Assembly (NCBI GenBank): GCA_947503115.1
Contig: CANNCS010000015.1
Coordinates: 1-46,891, forward strand
Direction of reading: 5' to 3'
Length of the DNA: 46,891 nt
Origin: an uncultured Marivita sp.
GTDB lineage: Bacteria > Pseudomonadota > Alphaproteobacteria > Rhodobacterales > Rhodobacteraceae
Below the pieces are notes generated by a model. That model made no database searches, was not told the DNA's origin, and saw only the letters and a list, made by a program, of their open reading frames with translations. The position numbers and the translations under genes were made by a program. Positions 34,658 through 45,080 of this stretch are shown in pieces. Numbering within the stretch: the stretch's first letter is position 1; each line of letters begins with the position of its first letter.

Positions 34658-34745
34658 AACGTCAAGCGGATTCACAGGAAAGACCGGTCTGGTGCGGCAT
34701 TTGATCAGCAGCTTGTGATGTTGCACGGACACGGGCGCGGTCGCG

Positions 34746-36275
34746 CTATTTAACCCGGCGAATTTGTGCGGTTGATGGTCGGTTTTCCGAAGCTTCCCGT
34801 TCTTTCAGCCAAAGCGTCGTATCAGACGCGTTGGCCGGAGGGGCGAATAAGAAGCCTTGTGCGGTGCTGCAGCCCAGTTCGCGCAGGGTGCCATGTTCTT
34901 CAAGTGTTTCAACCCCAGCCGCGATTGTCGGCAGGTCAAGTCGTTCGCTGATGGCGAGGACAGCATGTAGAGCGCGTTTCTTATCCTCGGACAATCCCAC
35001 CCCGCGTATCAAGCTTTTGTCCAGCTTAAGGCGTGTGACAGGCGTTTGTTGCACCGCAATGACGCTACATCCCCCTATACCGAACCCCTCAAGGTCAAGG
35101 CCACACCCAAGCTCGGCGATCGCAACCAGATTGCGTCGGATTACATCGTCCGTGGCCGTTGCTACAACATGTTCGGGAATATCGAACACTATCCTGTGGG
35201 CAGGGAGCCGGCATCGGCCCAAATCGTCACCAAGAAGTGCGGGCAAATCTGGATCGCGTAATTCCTCTTCAGAAAGATTGAGGCTGATGGTCCGCACATC
35301 AAACCCCGCTTCGTCCCATTCATGAAGCGTCGTGACCGCTTGCAGTAACATGGAACGCCCGAGGCGCGGCATTTGCTTGCTGTCCCGCGCGGCTTGCAGA
35401 AACTCCGCAGCTGTCAACACGCCGTGCTTTGGGTGATCCCATCGGGCAAAGATTTCCATTCCGGTGACCATTCCGGTGCGGATATTGATCTGCGGTTGGA
35501 AAAACGCTTGAATTGCTCCCTCATCCAATGCGGTTACGATGTCGATTTGCATCGTTTGATGTGACTGGTGTTCGCGCGATAGCCGGTCTGACCAAAGACG
35601 CGTCGCGCTTGCCCCGGTCGATAAGGCCTCATCCAACGCTTCAGTGGCGGATGTCAGCCAAATGTCGGCTGTCACGGTTCTCCCAAAATGCAGCGAAGAG
35701 GCAATCCCGACACATGCGGTCAGTGTTTGTGTTGTCCCGGCAAGGGAAAGGGACGTTTCAGCGGCTTGCTGCAACCGCTTTCCCAAATCAATCAAGCTGT
35801 CCAGTCGCATGCGATAACCCGGGGAGATCAGTACGGTAAAGCGCGTATCGCCATACGAAAAAACGTGATCGGAACCGCGTAGCGATGTTCTAAGGCGGGA
35901 CGCGATGAGGTCACGAGACTCTTCCGCGGCATCGGGGCCGAAATGATGCGCGATCTTTTCAAGTTCCGGGATCGCGATCTGAAAACAGGCCGTCGTTTGT
36001 CCGTTTTGACGCGCAATCTCAAGAAAATCCTGTGCCACTTGGTGCAGTTCAGGGCCGCGAAGGCGATCAAGTGTGGCCATTTCGGACCATCGCGCGAAAC
36101 CGCCAAAGATAGCGTAGATCAATGGGACCGCTAGCGCGCAGATCACCAAAAAGACTTCGCCCCCTCCCCAAAAAGCCGACAGGCAAAGGGCGGGCAAGAA
36201 GGCAAGCATCTGAGGCCCGGACAAAGCCTTGCCCAGCACCTGACGCAGGTTGGAAATATCGAAGGGGTGGCGCAT
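34746..36275 (-). CDS. Degenerate GGDEF-EAL domain membrane protein
   Basis: 509 aa. Two TM segments at about 22-59, a GGDEF-like domain (about 70-230) in which the signature is YGDTRF (141-146), then an EAL domain (about 240-490). EAL landmarks: EIF at 274-276, NLS at 333-335, FDIPE (364-368) for LEITE, EGFGIG (396-401) for DDFGTG, KLD at 417-419, and AAGVET for AEGVET. Loss of the second Asp and of two Glu positions suggests it neither makes nor cleaves c-di-GMP and may act as a receptor or scaffold. Inactivity is inferred from motif loss. Confidence 0.87.
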   Translation of the reverse strand: MRHPFDISNLRQVLGKALSGPQMLAFLPALCLSAFWGGGEVFLVICALAVPLIYAIFGGFARWSEMATLDRLRGPELHQVAQDFLEIARQNGQTTACFQIAIPELEKIAHHFGPDAAEESRDLIASRLRTSLRGSDHVFSYGDTRFTVLISPGYRMRLDSLIDLGKRLQQAAETSLSLAGTTQTLTACVGIASSLHFGRTVTADIWLTSATEALDEALSTGASATRLWSDRLSREHQSHQTMQIDIVTALDEGAIQAFFQPQINIRTGMVTGMEIFARWDHPKHGVLTAAEFLQAARDSKQMPRLGRSMLLQAVTTLHEWDEAGFDVRTISLNLSEEELRDPDLPALLGDDLGRCRLPAHRIVFDIPEHVVATATDDVIRRNLVAIAELGCGLDLEGFGIGGCSVIAVQQTPVTRLKLDKSLIRGVGLSEDKKRALHAVLAISERLDLPTIAAGVETLEEHGTLRELGCSTAQGFLFAPPANASDTTLWLKEREASENRPSTAQIRRVK

Positions 36276-36334
36276 CGCGGTAGTATCCCGAGCTTTGTTT
36301 CGGGCAGCATCGCGTGCATTGGGTAACCGAAGCC

Positions 36335-37225
36335 TTAACTTAGCTTGGGAATTTCCTGATGATTGTCGGTATCTTGGACGAGATTCGTCGCAAGTCCTTT
36401 GAAATCGAACAGATCGCTGTCCAGCAGATGCGACGGACGTGCGTTCGTGAGGGCGCGGAACATGACCTGCCGTCTGCCGGGGCTGTTCTTTTCCCAGCCG
36501 TCAAGAATGGCTTTCACCTGTTGGCGTTGCAATCCGTCCTGACTGCCGCATAGATCGCAGGGGATGATGGGATAATTCATGCCGCTGGCGAACTTTTCGC
36601 AATCAGCCTCGGCCACATGTGCAAGTGGGCGGTAAACGAAAAGATCGCCCTCTTCGTTCACCAGTTTCGGCGGCATTGTCGCAAGACGTCCGCCATGAAA
36701 CAGGTTCATGAAGAAGGTTTCCAGAATGTCGTCACGGTGATGACCCAAGACAACGGCATCACAGCCTTCTTCGCGGGCAATGCGATACAGGTTTCCGCGT
36801 CGCAACCGCGAACACAGCGCGCAAAAAGTCCGCCCCTGGGGCACCTTGTCGACCACGATGGAGTAGGTGTCTTGGTACTCAATCCGGTGCGGAACGCCCA
36901 TTTTTTCGAGGAATTCAGGCAAAACCGTCGCTGGAAAGCCCGGTTGCCCCTGATCCAGATTACAGGCCAATAGGTCCACAGGCAGCAACCCGCGCCACTT
37001 TAGCTCATGCAACACGGCAAGCAGCGTATAGCTGTCTTTGCCACCCGACAGACAGACCAACCATTTTGGGGTCTTGGCTGGATCGCGGTCCACCATGCCG
37101 TAATGCTCTACCGCTTCGCGGACGTTCTGTACGATCCGTTTACGCAGCTTCTTGAACTCGGTGGTTTTGGGCGCACCGTAGAACAGCGGGTGTATATCGT
37201 CGGCTTCGTCAAGCATAAGCGGCAT
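36335..37225 (-). CDS. ttcA: tRNA 2-thiocytidine(32) synthetase TtcA
   Basis: 296 aa. PP-loop SGGKDS (60-65), CALC (C135, C138) and C223 in PCDLC give the ATP-pyrophosphatase with three cysteines for a 4Fe-4S cluster. The other landmarks [19 protein letters not shown] and NARPSHLLD are family-typical. It thiolates C32 in certain tRNAs. Transcribed alone toward the GGDEF/EAL gene. Confidence 0.94.
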   Translation of the reverse strand: MPLMLDEADDIHPLFYGAPKTTEFKKLRKRIVQNVREAVEHYGMVDRDPAKTPKWLVCLSGGKDSYTLLAVLHELKWRGLLPVDLLACNLDQGQPGFPATVLPEFLEKMGVPHRIEYQDTYSIVVDKVPQGRTFCALCSRLRRGNLYRIAREEGCDAVVLGHHRDDILETFFMNLFHGGRLATMPPKLVNEEGDLFVYRPLAHVAEADCEKFASGMNYPIIPCDLCGSQDGLQRQQVKAILDGWEKNSPGRRQVMFRALTNARPSHLLDSDLFDFKGLATNLVQDTDNHQEIPKLS

Positions 37226-37342
37226 TTAAGGCGGATCGAACGTTACAGCAAGCGTCGGTTAAATGGCATCTATCGGCTTTTTCAGGACAGGTCGCAGCAA
37301 TGCTGCCTGAAAAGAGCTGTCGCCTAGAATGTATTCTTGTCC

Positions 37343-39796
37343 TCAGCTTCCGTTCTTACGCTTTGCTCGCAAGGTCGGGTCGGCTTGGGTTGGGTCTTCG
37401 GGCCACGGGTGTTTCGGATAGGCCGCGCGCATGTCTTTGCGAACATCTGCGTAAGAACCAGCCCAGAAGCCCGGCAGGTCCAGCGTTGTTTGCACGGGTC
37501 TTTGAGCAGGTGAAAGCAGAGTCACCCGCAACGGGGTTTTGCCGACGCAGGGATGGGTTTTCTGGCCGAACAGCTCCTGCAATCGCAACGAAATTTCGGG
37601 ATGTTGCCCCGAATAGTCGATGGGAATCTCGCGGCCCAGCGGGGTTGTGAACTTGCCGGGCACCAGCCGATCTAAGTTTTGCTGACCCGACCAATTTAGC
37701 ATGGCGCGCAGGGCAGGTAGCAGATCGAAACTTTTCCATTCGTCGTAACTGCGCACACTGCCCAGGTGCGGCAAGAGCCAATCGTGCAGAGTGTCCATCA
37801 AGGCAGATTCCGACAGATCAGGTAGGTCCAACCCTGCATCACGCCCCAAAGTCACTCGTGCCACAAACCGTCGGGCGGCATTGCTCATGGCAGGCGCCAG
37901 CCCGAGATCGCGCACACCATCCAGCATGGCTAGCGCAATTTGATCCGCAGGCGCATCTTTCCAAACCCTGTCATCCAGTGCGAGAGCACCCAATTTTTCC
38001 TGCTGACGGGCCGTCACCCGGCGATCCCGCTTTGACCAAGTGCAAACATCAACCCACGCGATCTGCTCGGGAAAGAGTGCGCGTACCGCACTATCTGTGA
38101 TTTGGATCGCTTGTCGAATTCGCGCTTCACGCGGATTGCCATCCAGATCGGTAGCCACGATCAATCTTGCTCCGGCGAGGGCATCGCTATTCTCCAAGAC
38201 CGCGCCTTTGCCGCCTGACAATTGGTACCGAGGAGCCTCGCCTTTGCGCCGCAATCCAATGCGATCGGGATACGCCAACGCGGCCATCTCTGCTGGGCCA
38301 AGCATGTTGCTCTGCGGGGAAGGGGCGACCTTCTGTAACCGCTTGGCTTCGACACGGATCCGATCCAGCGCACCACGATTGAGTGTTGCACGACGCTGTT
38401 CGCTAAATCGTTTCGGATCGCGCAGCGCTTCAAGGCGCAGTGACAGGTCGACGCCCCCGCCTTGCACTGGGTCGCGCTCGGCCATCAGCGCGGCCAGAGG
38501 CGCGGCGTTCGCCCCCGCGATCCCGACCATATGCGCCAGACGAGGGTGCAGAGGCAGGGCCGACAAGGTGCGGCCATGATCGGTGATACGATACTGCCCA
38601 TCCAATGCGCCAAGCATTTGCAACAATGTCAACGCTTCGGAAAATGCGCCTGCAGGCGGCTGTGTCAGGAAGGGCAGGTCTCGCGGCTGCGCGCCCCATA
38701 GCGCTAGCTCCAATGCCAGACCTGCAAGATCGGCCGCTTCGATTTCGGCGGGCGGAAAGGCAGACAAAGCGCCGTCTTCGCCCTTGGTCCAAAGTCGATA
38801 CGCCATGCCCTCGGCCACCCGTCCGGCGCGTCCAGCGCGCTGTGTGGCCTCGGCTTTAGTCACTTTCTCGGTGACCAGTCGCGACATTCCTGACCCAGGG
38901 TCAAACCGTGACCGTCGTGCGAGGCCACCGTCGACGACCACGCGGATGTCTTCGATGGTCAAGGAGGTTTCTGCGATCGATGTGGCAAGCACGACTTTGC
39001 GACCGTGGGGCTCTGGATGAATCGCCTCTTGTTGTGCCTTGAAGGGCATCGCGCCAAACAGCGGACGGATATGGCAGTCTTTCGGCAACCGACCGTCCAA
39101 TGCAGCCTGAACTCGACGGATTTCTCCTTCCCCTGGAAGAAACGCCAGTATGCCACCCGTGGATTCAGCCGCGGCGGTTTGAATGAGTTCCGCCATTGCG
39201 CTTTCAAAACGTATGTTTTTGCCCACGGGCTTGTCCAACCAGCGGGTCTCGACTGGAAAACTGCGCCCCTCGGAAGTCACGATTGGCGCGTCCATCAAGT
39301 GTGCGACCGGGGCGGTATCCAATGTGGCCGACATTGCTACAAGTAAAAGGTCATCTCGCAGCGCGCCGGTAATTTCCAGACACAGCGCCAACCCCAGATC
39401 GGCATTCAGCGACCGCTCGTGGAATTCGTCGAAGATCACGGCACCAACGCCCGTCAATTCCGGGTCGGACTGGATCATCCGCGTCAATATACCCTCGGTC
39501 ACAACCTCGATCCGGGTTCGACCAGACACCTTCGCTTCGCCACGCACCCTGTAGCCAACCGTTTGACCAACGGTTTCGCCCAAGGTTTCCGCCATCCTTT
39601 CGGCGGCAGCCCGTGCCGCAAGGCGTCTGGGTTCGAGCATGACAATACGCTTGGCAGTTACGCCTGCGTCCAGCATGGCCAGCGGAACACGCGTGGTCTT
39701 GCCCGCACCCGGAGGCGCTTGCAGAACGGCACGGCCCCGATCACGCAGATGGGTGACAAGCTCTGGTAGAACGGAGTCGATGGGAAGCCGGGTCAT
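37343..39796 (-). CDS. hrpB: ATP-dependent RNA helicase HrpB
   Basis: 817-aa DEAH-box protein. Walker A APPGAGKTT (about 27-35), DEFH box VIFDEFHERSLNADLG (D123-H126), SAT motif VAMSATLD, and motif VI QRAGRAGRV. The long C-terminal HrpB domain is present (DYSGQHPEISLRLQELFG, HPCVGKTPLRVTLLSP and PKHPWPEDP). Role in bacteria is poorly defined. Full length. Confidence 0.94.
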   Translation of the reverse strand: MTRLPIDSVLPELVTHLRDRGRAVLQAPPGAGKTTRVPLAMLDAGVTAKRIVMLEPRRLAARAAAERMAETLGETVGQTVGYRVRGEAKVSGRTRIEVVTEGILTRMIQSDPELTGVGAVIFDEFHERSLNADLGLALCLEITGALRDDLLLVAMSATLDTAPVAHLMDAPIVTSEGRSFPVETRWLDKPVGKNIRFESAMAELIQTAAAESTGGILAFLPGEGEIRRVQAALDGRLPKDCHIRPLFGAMPFKAQQEAIHPEPHGRKVVLATSIAETSLTIEDIRVVVDGGLARRSRFDPGSGMSRLVTEKVTKAEATQRAGRAGRVAEGMAYRLWTKGEDGALSAFPPAEIEAADLAGLALELALWGAQPRDLPFLTQPPAGAFSEALTLLQMLGALDGQYRITDHGRTLSALPLHPRLAHMVGIAGANAAPLAALMAERDPVQGGGVDLSLRLEALRDPKRFSEQRRATLNRGALDRIRVEAKRLQKVAPSPQSNMLGPAEMAALAYPDRIGLRRKGEAPRYQLSGGKGAVLENSDALAGARLIVATDLDGNPREARIRQAIQITDSAVRALFPEQIAWVDVCTWSKRDRRVTARQQEKLGALALDDRVWKDAPADQIALAMLDGVRDLGLAPAMSNAARRFVARVTLGRDAGLDLPDLSESALMDTLHDWLLPHLGSVRSYDEWKSFDLLPALRAMLNWSGQQNLDRLVPGKFTTPLGREIPIDYSGQHPEISLRLQELFGQKTHPCVGKTPLRVTLLSPAQRPVQTTLDLPGFWAGSYADVRKDMRAAYPKHPWPEDPTQADPTLRAKRKNGS

Positions 39797-39836
39797 GGCG
39801 TCTTCTAGGCTGGTCCGATGCTTCCGGGCAAGTGGC

Positions 39837-40214
39837 TCAGGAGTCTTCCTCGGGGAACGCTTTTAGACAGGCTTGGGTCCCACGTTCTGCCGCGCGTTCA
39901 AGCTGAGGCAGATCACGCGCCAACTGAGCATCACGCGCTTGCAGAGAAGCCCGGTCAACGGGCACGCGACGGGTGACCGGATGGGTCTCTCGATCCCAGC
40001 ACCCGACCCAGCCCCCATCTTTGGTCTTGCACCGTGTGAACACCCGCCGGGTTTCGTATTCCGTCACATAGTCAAAGCCGCGCGATAGCGATGTGGCAAT
40101 CTTTGCGCGCTCACTTAAGGCGGCCTGATACGGCCCGGCCGCATCATTGATGCATCGCTCCTGCGGGGTCGCGCAGGCTGCGAGGATAAGGCATATCGGG
40201 ATCAGATGGCGCAT
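39837..40214 (-). CDS. Hypothetical lipoprotein (125 aa)
   Basis: Signal MRHLIPICLILAAC with lipobox LAAC. The mature part holds several cysteines (ERCINDA, FTRCKTKDGGWVGCWDRET, TQACLKAF) that could form disulfides, and an alpha-helical C-terminus. No family recognised. It starts about 70 nt after the stop of the upstream periplasmic protein gene, in the same direction. Confidence 0.75.
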   Translation of the reverse strand: MRHLIPICLILAACATPQERCINDAAGPYQAALSERAKIATSLSRGFDYVTEYETRRVFTRCKTKDGGWVGCWDRETHPVTRRVPVDRASLQARDAQLARDLPQLERAAERGTQACLKAFPEEDS

Positions 40215-40287
40215 AGAGAAACGCTAATCGATACGCCGAGTGCGGGCAATTCTTTTGAAGCTCATTTTGGGCTGGACCTCGCCGCGT

Positions 40288-40758
40288 TCAAGACGGCTGT
40301 GTCTCGCGTGATTTTGGCGCCGAAACCAACTGGTCCGTTGGGCAAGCACGGAATTCTTCGACCGCCGGAGCAGCACCGTCGAGCGAAACCGCAACTTCGA
40401 ACTCGCCAAGGATCGCCACTGCACGTTGGTTGAAGTTCAACCCGTTCAAAACGTTCCCGAACCCCCGGTCACGAACGGTTAGAGTCCGCGTGTCCTCCGC
40501 TTCGATCTCATGCTGTGTGGTAGATATCGTCAATCCACGCGGCCCTTCAAACCGCATTGAGAACACACTTGCTTCTGGCCAGCCTCCTTCGCGGGACAGA
40601 TGAATTGCATATTCTCCGCTGGTCGGGTCGTAGGTCACCATCAAAGCGACATCGGGGGCCTGATGGAACAACGTGCAAATTGGCACTGGCGTGAATTCCC
40701 ACGCAACTGCCTGAAGGGGCGCATTTATCAAAGCAAAGACGAAAGCAACCATACGCAT
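40288..40758 (-). CDS. Hypothetical periplasmic protein (156 aa)
   Basis: Signal peptide MRMVAFVFALINAPLQAVA before WEFTPVPICTLFHQAPDVAL. The mature protein is beta-rich with two cysteines (VPICTLF and FRACPTDQ), likely disulfide-linked ends. The start at 40758 is chosen because the signal peptide begins there; upstream codons lack it. It is typical of conserved Rhodobacteraceae exported proteins of unknown role. Confidence 0.7.
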   Translation of the reverse strand: MRMVAFVFALINAPLQAVAWEFTPVPICTLFHQAPDVALMVTYDPTSGEYAIHLSREGGWPEASVFSMRFEGPRGLTISTTQHEIEAEDTRTLTVRDRGFGNVLNGLNFNQRAVAILGEFEVAVSLDGAAPAVEEFRACPTDQLVSAPKSRETQPS

Positions 40759-40996
40759 AACGCTATGGTAGCGTACGGTTCGATTTAAGCCAGTCAGGAT
40801 AAGTGGAATGGCGCCCGCACCGGGGAATTGAACAGGGTTGCCGATTTTCAAAGCCTCAACATCTGTTGGGGAGGTCGACGACGAAGACACACAGCATCGG
40901 AAAAACATAAAACGCGGTGTTGTTGCAGAAGACATGTTCGACTTATGACGTGTCCTCGCCTAGGTCGGGACCGTCGACCCGACCAATGGAGGCGTT

Positions 40997-41071
40997 ATGC
41001 GTATATGGATTGCAATTGCGATGTTCACAGCTCTAAGCGCCTGTGGCGTTCCGTTTGTGCCGTTTATCTGA
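40997..41071 (+). CDS. Very small lipoprotein (24 aa)
   Basis: Starts MRIWIAIAMFTALSAC, a compact signal with lipobox LSAC; only GVPFVPFI follows. A perfect GGAGG lies 6 nt before the ATG at 40997. After processing it would be a nine-residue lipopeptide. Such tiny lipoproteins with a GVPFVP tail appear to recur in this bacterial group (from memory). It is missed by length cut-offs. Confidence 0.6.
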   Translation: MRIWIAIAMFTALSACGVPFVPFI

Positions 41072-41186
41072 ACCAAGCGCGTGCGCGGATTGCGCGGTGA
41101 ACCAATTCAACGCCCTTAAGCTGACGAGTGCCAAGGCGCTCTCAAATGTTCTTGGGGGCGTGTGACAGTTTGGAGAACGGACCGTT

Positions 41187-43370
41187 CTACCGCTTCTTGC
41201 GTCTTTGTACGTTCCCGCCACGCTGTCCTGATCGTCCGGCTGTGGATCGCCCCGAAGACTTCACCGCAGCCTCGGCTGCCGCCTCGACCGCTGACTGACG
41301 TGCCAACGGATCGTCAGAAACTGCCAAATCCACCGCCTCAAGTCGTTTGACCTCGTCCCGAAGGCGCGCGGCCTCTTCGAATTCAAGGTTCTCTGCCGCC
41401 TTGCGCATGTCCGTCCGCAACCCGTCTAGCACCGCTTGCAGATTGGCGCCAGCCAGCGGTTTATCCACCTTGGCGGTAACACGGTTCATGTCCACGTCGC
41501 CTTTGTAGAGCCCCTGAAGGATGTCATCGACGTTCTTCTTGATGGTCGCAGGCGTGATGCCGTGCTCTTCGTTATAGGCAATCTGCTTGGCGCGGCGGCG
41601 ATCGGTCTCCGCCAACGCGCGCTCCATCGATCCGGTGATCCGGTCGGCATACATGATGACACGGCCTTCAGCGTTCCGCGCCGCACGTCCAATGGTCTGG
41701 ATCAGCGAGGTTTCGGAGCGCAGGAACCCTTCCTTGTCGGCATCCAGAATGGCGACCAGCCCACATTCGGGAATGTCCAAGCCTTCGCGCAAAAGGTTGA
41801 TCCCGATCAACACGTCGAACGCCCCAAGACGCAAATCCCGTAGAATCTCGATCCGTTCAATCGTATCGATATCCGAGTGCATGTAGCGCACACGAATGCC
41901 CTGTTCATGCATGTACTCGGTCAAGTCTTCAGCCATCCGCTTGGTCAGTGTGGTGACCAGGGATCGGTAGCCATCGGCGGCCACCTTGCGCACTTCATCC
42001 AGCAGATCATCCACCTGCATTTCGACGGGACGGATTTCGACCATCGGATCCAACAGTCCGGTCGGGCGGATCACCTGTTCAGTGAACACACCGCCGGTCT
42101 GTTCGATCTCCCATTTGGCGGGGGTTGCGGACACAAACACGGATTGCGGGCGCATCGCGTCCCATTCCTCGAACTTGAGGGGACGGTTGTCCATGCACGA
42201 AGGTAGGCGGAACCCATGTTCGGCAAGCGTGAATTTGCGCCGATAGTCTCCCTTATACATGCCGCCGATCTGAGGCACGCTGACATGGCTTTCATCCGCG
42301 AACACAATGGCGTGGTCGGGGATGAATTCGAATAGGGTGGGGGGAGGTTCACCGGGCGCGCGCCCGGTCAGGTAGCGCGAATAGTTTTCGATCCCGTTAC
42401 AGACGCCCGTGGCCTCCAACATCTCAAGATCGAAGTTCGTGCGCTGCTCCAAACGCTGCGCTTCAAGCAGCTTGCCCTCGTTCACCAACTGATCAAGCCG
42501 CTGGCGCAATTCCTTTTTGATCCCGATCATCGCCTGCTGCATGGTCGGTTTCGGCGTGACATAGTGGCTGTTGGCGTAGATCCGGATACGTTCGAAGGTG
42601 TCGGTCTTTTCGCCAGTCAGCGGATCGAATTCAGTGATGCTTTCCAATTCATCTCCAAAAAACGACAACTTCCACGCTCGGTCTTCAAGGTGCGCCGGGA
42701 AAATCTCAAGGCTGTCACCCCGTACCCGAAACGATCCGCGTTGGAACGCCTGATCATTGCGGCGGTATTGTTGGGCCACCAGATCTGCCATCACTGCGCG
42801 TTGGTCATAGCTTTTGCCAACGTGCAAATCTTGCGTCATCGCGCCGTAAGTCTCGACAGACCCGATACCGTAAATACACGACACAGAGGCCACGATGATC
42901 ACGTCATCCCGCTCTAACAGAGCGCGCGTGGCCGAGTGGCGCATCCGGTCGATCTGTTCGTTGATTTGCGATTCCTTCTCAATATAGGTGTCCGACCGAG
43001 CTACATAAGCTTCAGGCTGATAATAGTCGTAATAGCTGACGAAGTATTCGACCGCGTTGTCGGGGAAGAAGCCCTTGAATTCTCCATACAACTGCGCCGC
43101 CAGTGTCTTGTTCGGTGCAAGGATAATCGCTGTGCGCTGCGTTTCCTCGATCACCTTGGCCATAGTGAAAGTCTTGCCGGTCCCGGTGGCCCCAAGCAAA
43201 ACCTGATCGCGCTCACCCCCCACAACCCCTGCAGACAGTTCTTTGATGGCCGTCGGTTGGTCACCCGCAGGTTCGAATTCTGTATTCATCCGAAACTGGA
43301 TGCCGCCTTCCAGCTTTTCACGGTCGCGGACATCCGGGGCAGGTGCGGTAAGGCTCGGAGTATTGGACAT
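41187..43370 (-). CDS. uvrB: Excinuclease ABC subunit B
   Basis: 727 aa, the damage-verifying helicase-like subunit of nucleotide excision repair. Walker A GATGTGKT (60-67), beta-hairpin [25 protein letters not shown], and helicase motifs up to [15 protein letters not shown]-terminal UVR motif ([20 protein letters not shown]) binds UvrC. A basic C-terminal tail [16 protein letters not shown] ends it. AGGTGA precedes the ATG. No alphaproteobacterial LexA box (GTTC-N7-GTTC) was found upstream. Confidence 0.96.
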   Translation of the reverse strand: MSNTPSLTAPAPDVRDREKLEGGIQFRMNTEFEPAGDQPTAIKELSAGVVGGERDQVLLGATGTGKTFTMAKVIEETQRTAIILAPNKTLAAQLYGEFKGFFPDNAVEYFVSYYDYYQPEAYVARSDTYIEKESQINEQIDRMRHSATRALLERDDVIIVASVSCIYGIGSVETYGAMTQDLHVGKSYDQRAVMADLVAQQYRRNDQAFQRGSFRVRGDSLEIFPAHLEDRAWKLSFFGDELESITEFDPLTGEKTDTFERIRIYANSHYVTPKPTMQQAMIGIKKELRQRLDQLVNEGKLLEAQRLEQRTNFDLEMLEATGVCNGIENYSRYLTGRAPGEPPPTLFEFIPDHAIVFADESHVSVPQIGGMYKGDYRRKFTLAEHGFRLPSCMDNRPLKFEEWDAMRPQSVFVSATPAKWEIEQTGGVFTEQVIRPTGLLDPMVEIRPVEMQVDDLLDEVRKVAADGYRSLVTTLTKRMAEDLTEYMHEQGIRVRYMHSDIDTIERIEILRDLRLGAFDVLIGINLLREGLDIPECGLVAILDADKEGFLRSETSLIQTIGRAARNAEGRVIMYADRITGSMERALAETDRRRAKQIAYNEEHGITPATIKKNVDDILQGLYKGDVDMNRVTAKVDKPLAGANLQAVLDGLRTDMRKAAENLEFEEAARLRDEVKRLEAVDLAVSDDPLARQSAVEAAAEAAVKSSGRSTAGRSGQRGGNVQRRKKR

Positions 43371-43781
43371 GGATCACCTGATGGAATCGGTTGCTGCGGG
43401 AAGAGGTGCAGTCGAAAGGGGGAAAGTCAAAGTGGGCGGTTAATACGGGAAATGCAACCATAGTAGTATATTCGCGTAACTGTGGAGTACCTTGTTGAAT
43501 TTATTGCATTTACGGAAATACATACACTTTCGGCGCTTTTCCTTGGGCAAGTAAGCCCCCTTTTTTCCTTTCAAAGTCTTTCGAAGTAAGTACCTTTAAG
43601 TTGCAAGCAGTTGGCATCATTTGGTTTCGAGCGGCACACACCCACCCCTCGCTCCCCGCGGCTCGCAGGTAGATGACGCCCTGCTTGCATTGACGTTTTC
43701 ACGACCTGCGACAATATCATGACCTTGCGTGTCGGGTCGTTTTTGCTCATATCTGCGTCAAAGACTAAACAGGTGAGTCCT
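43371..43781. other. 411-bp intergenic region, no gene seen
   Basis: Divergent promoter region of uvrB and the complex I subunit gene. No ORF with a start signal; a T-rich tract at 43535-43570 and a GC-rich patch at 43640-43670. The only recognisable element is the promoter-like pair at 43690-43718. Confidence 0.4.
43690..43718 (+). promoter_or_regulatory. Putative promoter of the NDUFS4-like gene
   Basis: TTGACG and AATATC separated by 17 bp, about 60 nt before the ATG. Good -35, fair -10. Confidence 0.45.
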
Positions 43782-44093
43782 ATGCGCGCCCGGATCTATC
43801 AGCCGTCGAAAACAGCCATGTCCTCTGGCACTGCGAAAACCAACCATTGGGTTTTGGAATTTGCGCCGAACAGCCCGCGCGAGATTGATCCGCTGATGGG
43901 GTGGACGTCGTCTTCCGACACGCAAAGCCAAGTTCGCCTGAAGTTCGACACGCTCGACGCTGCCAAGGCCTACGCCAAAGAGCACGGCATCGAGGTGACC
44001 CAGCTCACCCCGAACAAGCGCAAGCCGAACATCCGCCCCCGCGGATATGCGGAAAACTTTGCGGTGGATCGCAAGGGCGCTTGGACGCATTGA
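43782..44093 (+). CDS. NADH:ubiquinone oxidoreductase accessory subunit, NDUFS4-like (ETC complex I)
   Basis: 103 aa. Family features: [60 protein letters not shown], then YAKEHGIEV. It corresponds to the 18-kDa complex I accessory subunit shared by mitochondria and alphaproteobacteria. CAGGTGAG precedes the ATG at 43782. Separate from any nuo operon in the window. Confidence 0.9.
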   Translation: MRARIYQPSKTAMSSGTAKTNHWVLEFAPNSPREIDPLMGWTSSSDTQSQVRLKFDTLDAAKAYAKEHGIEVTQLTPNKRKPNIRPRGYAENFAVDRKGAWTH

Positions 44094-44557
44094 ATACAGC
44101 GCTTCGAATAGAGCCTGTTGTCGCGCTGACTTGGGACGTCGCGGAGTTGCTCAACCGACATTTCGAGATGATGCAGGCGCAAACACCTTCCGAAAGCTGC
44201 CATGTGATGGGCGCCGATGAGCTTTTTGCTGCTGGCGCAAAAGTCTTTGTGGCGCGAGACGGCACGTCAACGCTTGGCATTGCGGCGATCAAGCCACTGA
44301 ACGCCACGCATGGAGAGCTGAAATCCATGCACACGCGTGCCGAAGCGCGGGGAAGGGGCGTCGGGGCTGCTTTGGTCCAAAAAATACTGTCCGAAGCCAG
44401 CGCTGCGGACATGTCACGCGTTAGCCTCGAAACAGGATCAGAAGACCCTTTTATTCCTGCTAGGCGCTTATACGAACGTTACGGTTTCGACTATTGCCCG
44501 CCCTTCGGCGACTACGTCGAAGACCCACTCAGCGTTTTTATGACCAGAACTCTGTGA
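44090..44557 (+). CDS. GNAT family N-acetyltransferase
   Basis: 155 aa from a TTG start at 44090 that overlaps the preceding stop as TTGA. The acetyl-CoA loop is visible in [20 protein letters not shown] (RGRGVG), followed by [15 protein letters not shown], typical of small GNAT enzymes. The substrate is unknown. The longer frame upstream lies inside the complex I subunit gene and is not used. Confidence 0.82.
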   Translation: MNTALRIEPVVALTWDVAELLNRHFEMMQAQTPSESCHVMGADELFAAGAKVFVARDGTSTLGIAAIKPLNATHGELKSMHTRAEARGRGVGAALVQKILSEASAADMSRVSLETGSEDPFIPARRLYERYGFDYCPPFGDYVEDPLSVFMTRTL

Positions 44558-44603
44558 CGCTCTCTTGCCCCGAGCGGGCAAAGTCTGCAAATAAACACCC
44601 AGC

Positions 44604-44680
44604 GGTCCCTTAGCTCAACTGGATAGAGCAGCTGACTTCTAATCAGCAGGTTGAGGGTTCGAGTCCTTCAGGGATCGCCA
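44604..44680 (+). tRNA. tRNA-Arg (anticodon UCU)
   Basis: Acceptor ggtccct/agggatc, anticodon stem gctga/tcagc with loop cttctaa (TCT at 44638-44640), T-loop ttcgagt, discriminator G and encoded CCA. Accessory DNA with insertion-sequence remains follows directly. Confidence 0.97.
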
Positions 44681-45080
44681 ATAAATTCAATAGTTTGCGA
44701 TTTTTTGGCTTGCTTGAAGTTTGACTTCAGCTTTCACGGGGCTTGCACGGCGCGTCGATTGGTGAGTCGTCAATGCGTTACAAGAAGTAGCATCCAGTTT
44801 TGCCTTGGACGGACCCGATCCACCTCAGGGGTTACTGCAGCTGTTTGTGGTCTAGCGTCCTGAGCGACGCAAAGGGGGTACCCCCATTAAATAGCCCCCC
44901 TGCCTCTCAGCAGATTGGCCCTTGTTTGTTCGACGCTCGAAAAATGGGCTGTCTATTTTCGTTCGGGCCGTCACATCATGCCTACATGTTGATTTTGTGT
45001 GAACTCTCACAGTTCATTTTCCGCCTAATGGATCGAAGTCATTGGCTTCCAGCCGGTCCGATTCAGCGAATTTGTTTTGA
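44681..45080. other. Noncoding, scrambled accessory DNA after tRNA-Arg
   Basis: About 400 bp with no ORF bearing a plausible start. Lower coding quality than the core, with a ggggtacccc palindromic patch at 44876-44885. Open frames here (for example across 44800-45228) run out of frame through the transposase remnant. No second copy of the tRNA-Arg 3' end was seen within the window. Confidence 0.35.

Noticed and set aside
41174-41188. agaacggaccgttct as uvrB terminator
   Set aside because: A 7-bp perfect stem at the uvrB stop, but with a one-base loop and no T-run; too weak to call a terminator.
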